Positions 62,012 through 64,000 of a stretch of DNA of 64,000 nt are shown here, one piece after another. Every line of letters starts with the position of its first letter. Position 1 is the stretch's first letter. The position numbers and the translations under genes were made by a program. The DNA comes from Rhizobium hidalgonense. Lineage in GTDB: Bacteria > Pseudomonadota > Alphaproteobacteria > Rhizobiales > Rhizobiaceae. Where the stretch lies: contig NZ_LODW01000044.1 in the NCBI RefSeq assembly GCF_002914525.1, positions 62,001 through 126,000 of the forward strand, written 5' to 3'. The notes under the pieces were generated by a model. The model did no database searches, had not been told where the DNA came from, and was given only the letters and a program-made list of their open reading frames with translations.

Positions 62012-63682
62012 ATGGCGAAACAGGACGAGTTGGTATTCCTGCCTCTGGGCGGCGTTGGCGAGATCGGCATGAATCTCGCTCTCTATGGCTACGGCCCGTC
62101 AGAGCATCGCCAATGGATCATGGTCGATTGCGGCGTCACCTTTCCCGGCCCCGACCTGCCGGGCGTCGATCTCGTGCTGCCCGATATCCGCTTCCTCGCC
62201 AGTGAACGCAAGAACCTCAAGGCGATCATCATCACCCATGCGCATGAAGACCATTATGGCGCGCTCGCGGATCTCTGGCCGGGTCTCAACGTGCCGGTCT
62301 ATGCCTCGGGCTTTACATCAGGTCTGCTCGAAGCCAAGCGCAATTTCGAGAAGGCCAGAATCGGTGAGGTGCCGGTGACGCCGTTCAAGGCAGGCGACAC
62401 GATCAATGTCGGCCCATTCAGCATCGAAGGTGTGGCCGTCAACCATTCGATCCCCGAGCCGATGTCGCTGATGATCCGCACGCCGCTCGGCAATGTCATC
62501 CACACCGGCGACTGGAAGATCGACCACGAGCCTTCGCTCGGACCCCTGACCGATGAGACGCGTTTCCGTCAACTCGGCGACGAGGGCGTTCTGGCGCTGA
62601 TGTGCGATTCCACCAACGCGCTGCGCGACGGTGTCTCGCCCTCCGAAAAGGATGTATCGGAAAGCCTGCGCAAGATCATCGAGGATGCCGAGGGCCGGGT
62701 GGCGATCACCACCTTTTCGTCGAATGTCGGGCGCATCCGCACCGTTGCCGAAGCTGCCGAGGCGGCCGGCCGCGAAGTGCTGCTGCTCGGCAGCTCGCTG
62801 AAGCGGGTCGTCGACGTTGCCCAGGATATCGGCCTGATGGAGGGCGTAAAACCCTTCATCTCCGAGGAGGAATACGGCTACATCCCGCGCGACAAGGTCG
62901 TCGTCATCCTGACCGGCAGCCAGGGCGAGGCGCGGGCAGCCCTTGCCAAGCTCTCCCGCGACGAGATGCGCAATGTTGCCTTTGCCGCAGGCGATATCGT
63001 CGTCTTTTCCTCCCGCGCCATTCCCGGCAACGAAAAGGCGATCCAGGATATCAAGAACGGCCTCGTCGAGCAGGGCGTGCACATCATCACTGATACCGAG
63101 GCGCTGGTTCACGTTTCCGGCCATCCCCGCCGCAACGAATTGCAGCGGATGTACGAGTGGACGCGGCCGAAGATCGTCGTGCCGGTGCATGGCGAGGCGA
63201 CGCATCTGACGGCGCATAAGGAACTCGCCGAGCAATCGGGCATCGCAATCGTGCCGCGCGTGCGCAACGGCGACATCCTGCGGCTCGCGCCCGGTGCCGC
63301 CGAGGTGATCGGCGAGGCGCCGCACGGCCGCATCTACAAGGACGGTTCGCTGATCGGCGATTTCGACGAGATGGGCATCGGCGAGCGCAAGAAGCTCTCC
63401 TATGTCGGCCATGTCGCGGTCAGCGTCGTGCTCGATGCCCGCTACGACATCGTTGGAGATCCCGATCTCGTCTCGATCGGCCTGCCCGTTTATGACGACG
63501 AGGGCGAGGAGATGGAAGATACGCTCTTCGATGCGGCGATCAGCGCCATCGAAAGCATTCCCCGCGCCCGTCGCAAGGATATCGACATGGTACAGGAGGC
63601 CGTGCGCCGCGCCATCCGCGCCGCCGCGAACCATGCCTGGGGCAAGAAGCCGGTCGTAACCGCCTTCGTCACCAAGGTCTGA
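62012..63682 (+). CDS. rnj: Ribonuclease J
   Basis: Metallo-beta-lactamase/beta-CASP ribonuclease with endo- and 5'-exonuclease activity, central to RNA maturation in alphaproteobacteria that also have RNase E. 556 residues. Metal motif ITHAHEDHYGALADLWPG (about 76-81), later ligands in NVIHTGDWKID and LMCDSTNALRDG, and the beta-CASP segments VLLLGSSLKRVVD, ILTGSQGEARAAL and VHVSGHPRRNELQRM. The order nuoN-birA-rnj-mce is conserved in Rhizobiales (recall). Confidence 0.95.
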   Translation: MAKQDELVFLPLGGVGEIGMNLALYGYGPSEHRQWIMVDCGVTFPGPDLPGVDLVLPDIRFLASERKNLKAIIITHAHEDHYGALADLWPGLNVPVYASGFTSGLLEAKRNFEKARIGEVPVTPFKAGDTINVGPFSIEGVAVNHSIPEPMSLMIRTPLGNVIHTGDWKIDHEPSLGPLTDETRFRQLGDEGVLALMCDSTNALRDGVSPSEKDVSESLRKIIEDAEGRVAITTFSSNVGRIRTVAEAAEAAGREVLLLGSSLKRVVDVAQDIGLMEGVKPFISEEEYGYIPRDKVVVILTGSQGEARAALAKLSRDEMRNVAFAAGDIVVFSSRAIPGNEKAIQDIKNGLVEQGVHIITDTEALVHVSGHPRRNELQRMYEWTRPKIVVPVHGEATHLTAHKELAEQSGIAIVPRVRNGDILRLAPGAAEVIGEAPHGRIYKDGSLIGDFDEMGIGERKKLSYVGHVAVSVVLDARYDIVGDPDLVSIGLPVYDDEGEEMEDTLFDAAISAIESIPRARRKDIDMVQEAVRRAIRAAANHAWGKKPVVTAFVTKV

Positions 63683-63684
63683 TC

Positions 63685-64000
63685 ATGCTCGGCCGGGTGA
63701 ACCACATCGCCATCGCCGTTCCCGATCTGGCGGCGGCGACGGCCGCCTATCGCGACACGTTGGGTGCTGCGGTATCAGAGCCGCAGGCTCTGCCGGAACA
63801 CGGCGTCACCGTCGTCTTCGTCGAATTGCCGAACACCAAGGTCGAATTGCTGCAGCCGCTTGGGGAAACCTCGCCGATCGCAGCCTTCCTCGAAAAGAAC
63901 CCCTCCGGCGGCATGCACCACATCTGTTATGAGGTGGACGATATTCTGCTTGCCCGTGACCGGTTGGTCGCGGCCGGGGCGAGGGTGCTCGGCGATAGCA
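63685..64000 (+). CDS. mce: Methylmalonyl-CoA epimerase, 3' end outside the window
   Basis: VOC-fold metalloenzyme interconverting (S)- and (R)-methylmalonyl-CoA in propionate metabolism. The first 105 residues are visible, starting MLGRVNHIAIAVPDLAAATA with the first metal His in NHIAIAV, then VVFVELPNTKVELLQPLGE (Glu ligand) and GGMHHICYEVDDI (second His). It starts two bases after the rnj stop. The third VOC ligand region is beyond the edge. Confidence 0.9.
   Translation, partial: MLGRVNHIAIAVPDLAAATAAYRDTLGAAVSEPQALPEHGVTVVFVELPNTKVELLQPLGETSPIAAFLEKNPSGGMHHICYEVDDILLARDRLVAAGARVLGDS

Noticed and set aside
1-64000. CRISPR arrays, insertion sequences, prophage or plasmid origin
   Set aside because: No regularly spaced repeats, transposase, integrase or replication genes are visible in any frame.

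Overview
The window is chromosomal DNA of a Rhizobium of the leguminosarum/etli group. This is inferred from the GC-rich sequence, the rhizobial order of the genes (surface-polysaccharide locus, rplM-rpsI, speB-argC, clpP-clpX-lon-hupB, tRNAs, nuo operon, birA-rnj-mce), alphaproteobacterial forms of the core proteins, and dispersed palindromes of the Rhizobiaceae type. There is no phage, insertion sequence or CRISPR array.

Layout. 1-827: 3' part of a sugar-type ABC permease. 843-9080: a six-gene surface-polysaccharide locus (polymerase/ligase, initiating sugar-phosphate transferase, glycosyltransferase, Wza-type lipoprotein, Wzc-type co-polymerase, GNAT-like protein). Its content and order match, from memory, the Agrobacterium unipolar polysaccharide (uppA-F) locus. 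9200-13402: DUF2842 protein, heme A synthase, TSUP permease, argC, speB. 13620-17151: two accessory genes, a phenicol exporter of the FloR/CmlA type with its own regulatory leader and an acyltransferase, lying between speB-argC and rplM-rpsI, which are normally neighbours. 17463-31274: ribosomal genes, then a mosaic of LysR regulator, DUF1127 protein, enoyl-CoA hydratase, transporter, metY, a kinase-like protein, a GGDEF-EAL protein, a pstB relic, a P450 and a GGDEF protein. 31670-37199: the proteolysis and chromatin block clpP, clpX, lon, hupB. 37322-43720: FMN riboswitch with riboflavin importer ribN, a 5'-truncated phytase-like gene, repeats, and small enzymes including glutathione peroxidase. 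43986-44714: tRNA-Val and two tRNA-Asp. 44962-61233: the 14-gene complex I operon with two extra genes. 61233-64000: birA, rnj and the start of the methylmalonyl-CoA epimerase gene.

Most notable. The FloR/CmlA-like exporter gene is preceded by a nine-codon leader (MGTTKSADK) that closely resembles the chloramphenicol-stalling leader of integron cmlA (MSTSKNADK, from memory). A perfect 11-bp stem-loop follows it at once. This looks like a chromosomal antibiotic-sensing translation attenuator in a soil bacterium.

Other points. The Wzc-like protein has a degenerate P-loop. A helix-hairpin-helix-like domain is shared by the NuoE C-terminus and an extra protein encoded after nuoF, and another small exported protein is encoded between nuoD and nuoE. 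A terminator-like hairpin sits in the rplM leader. Three copies of a 14-bp element lie downstream of gpx. The aminoglycoside-phosphotransferase-like protein has Asn in place of the catalytic Asp. Calls rest on reading the sequence and on recall of families; no database search was run.
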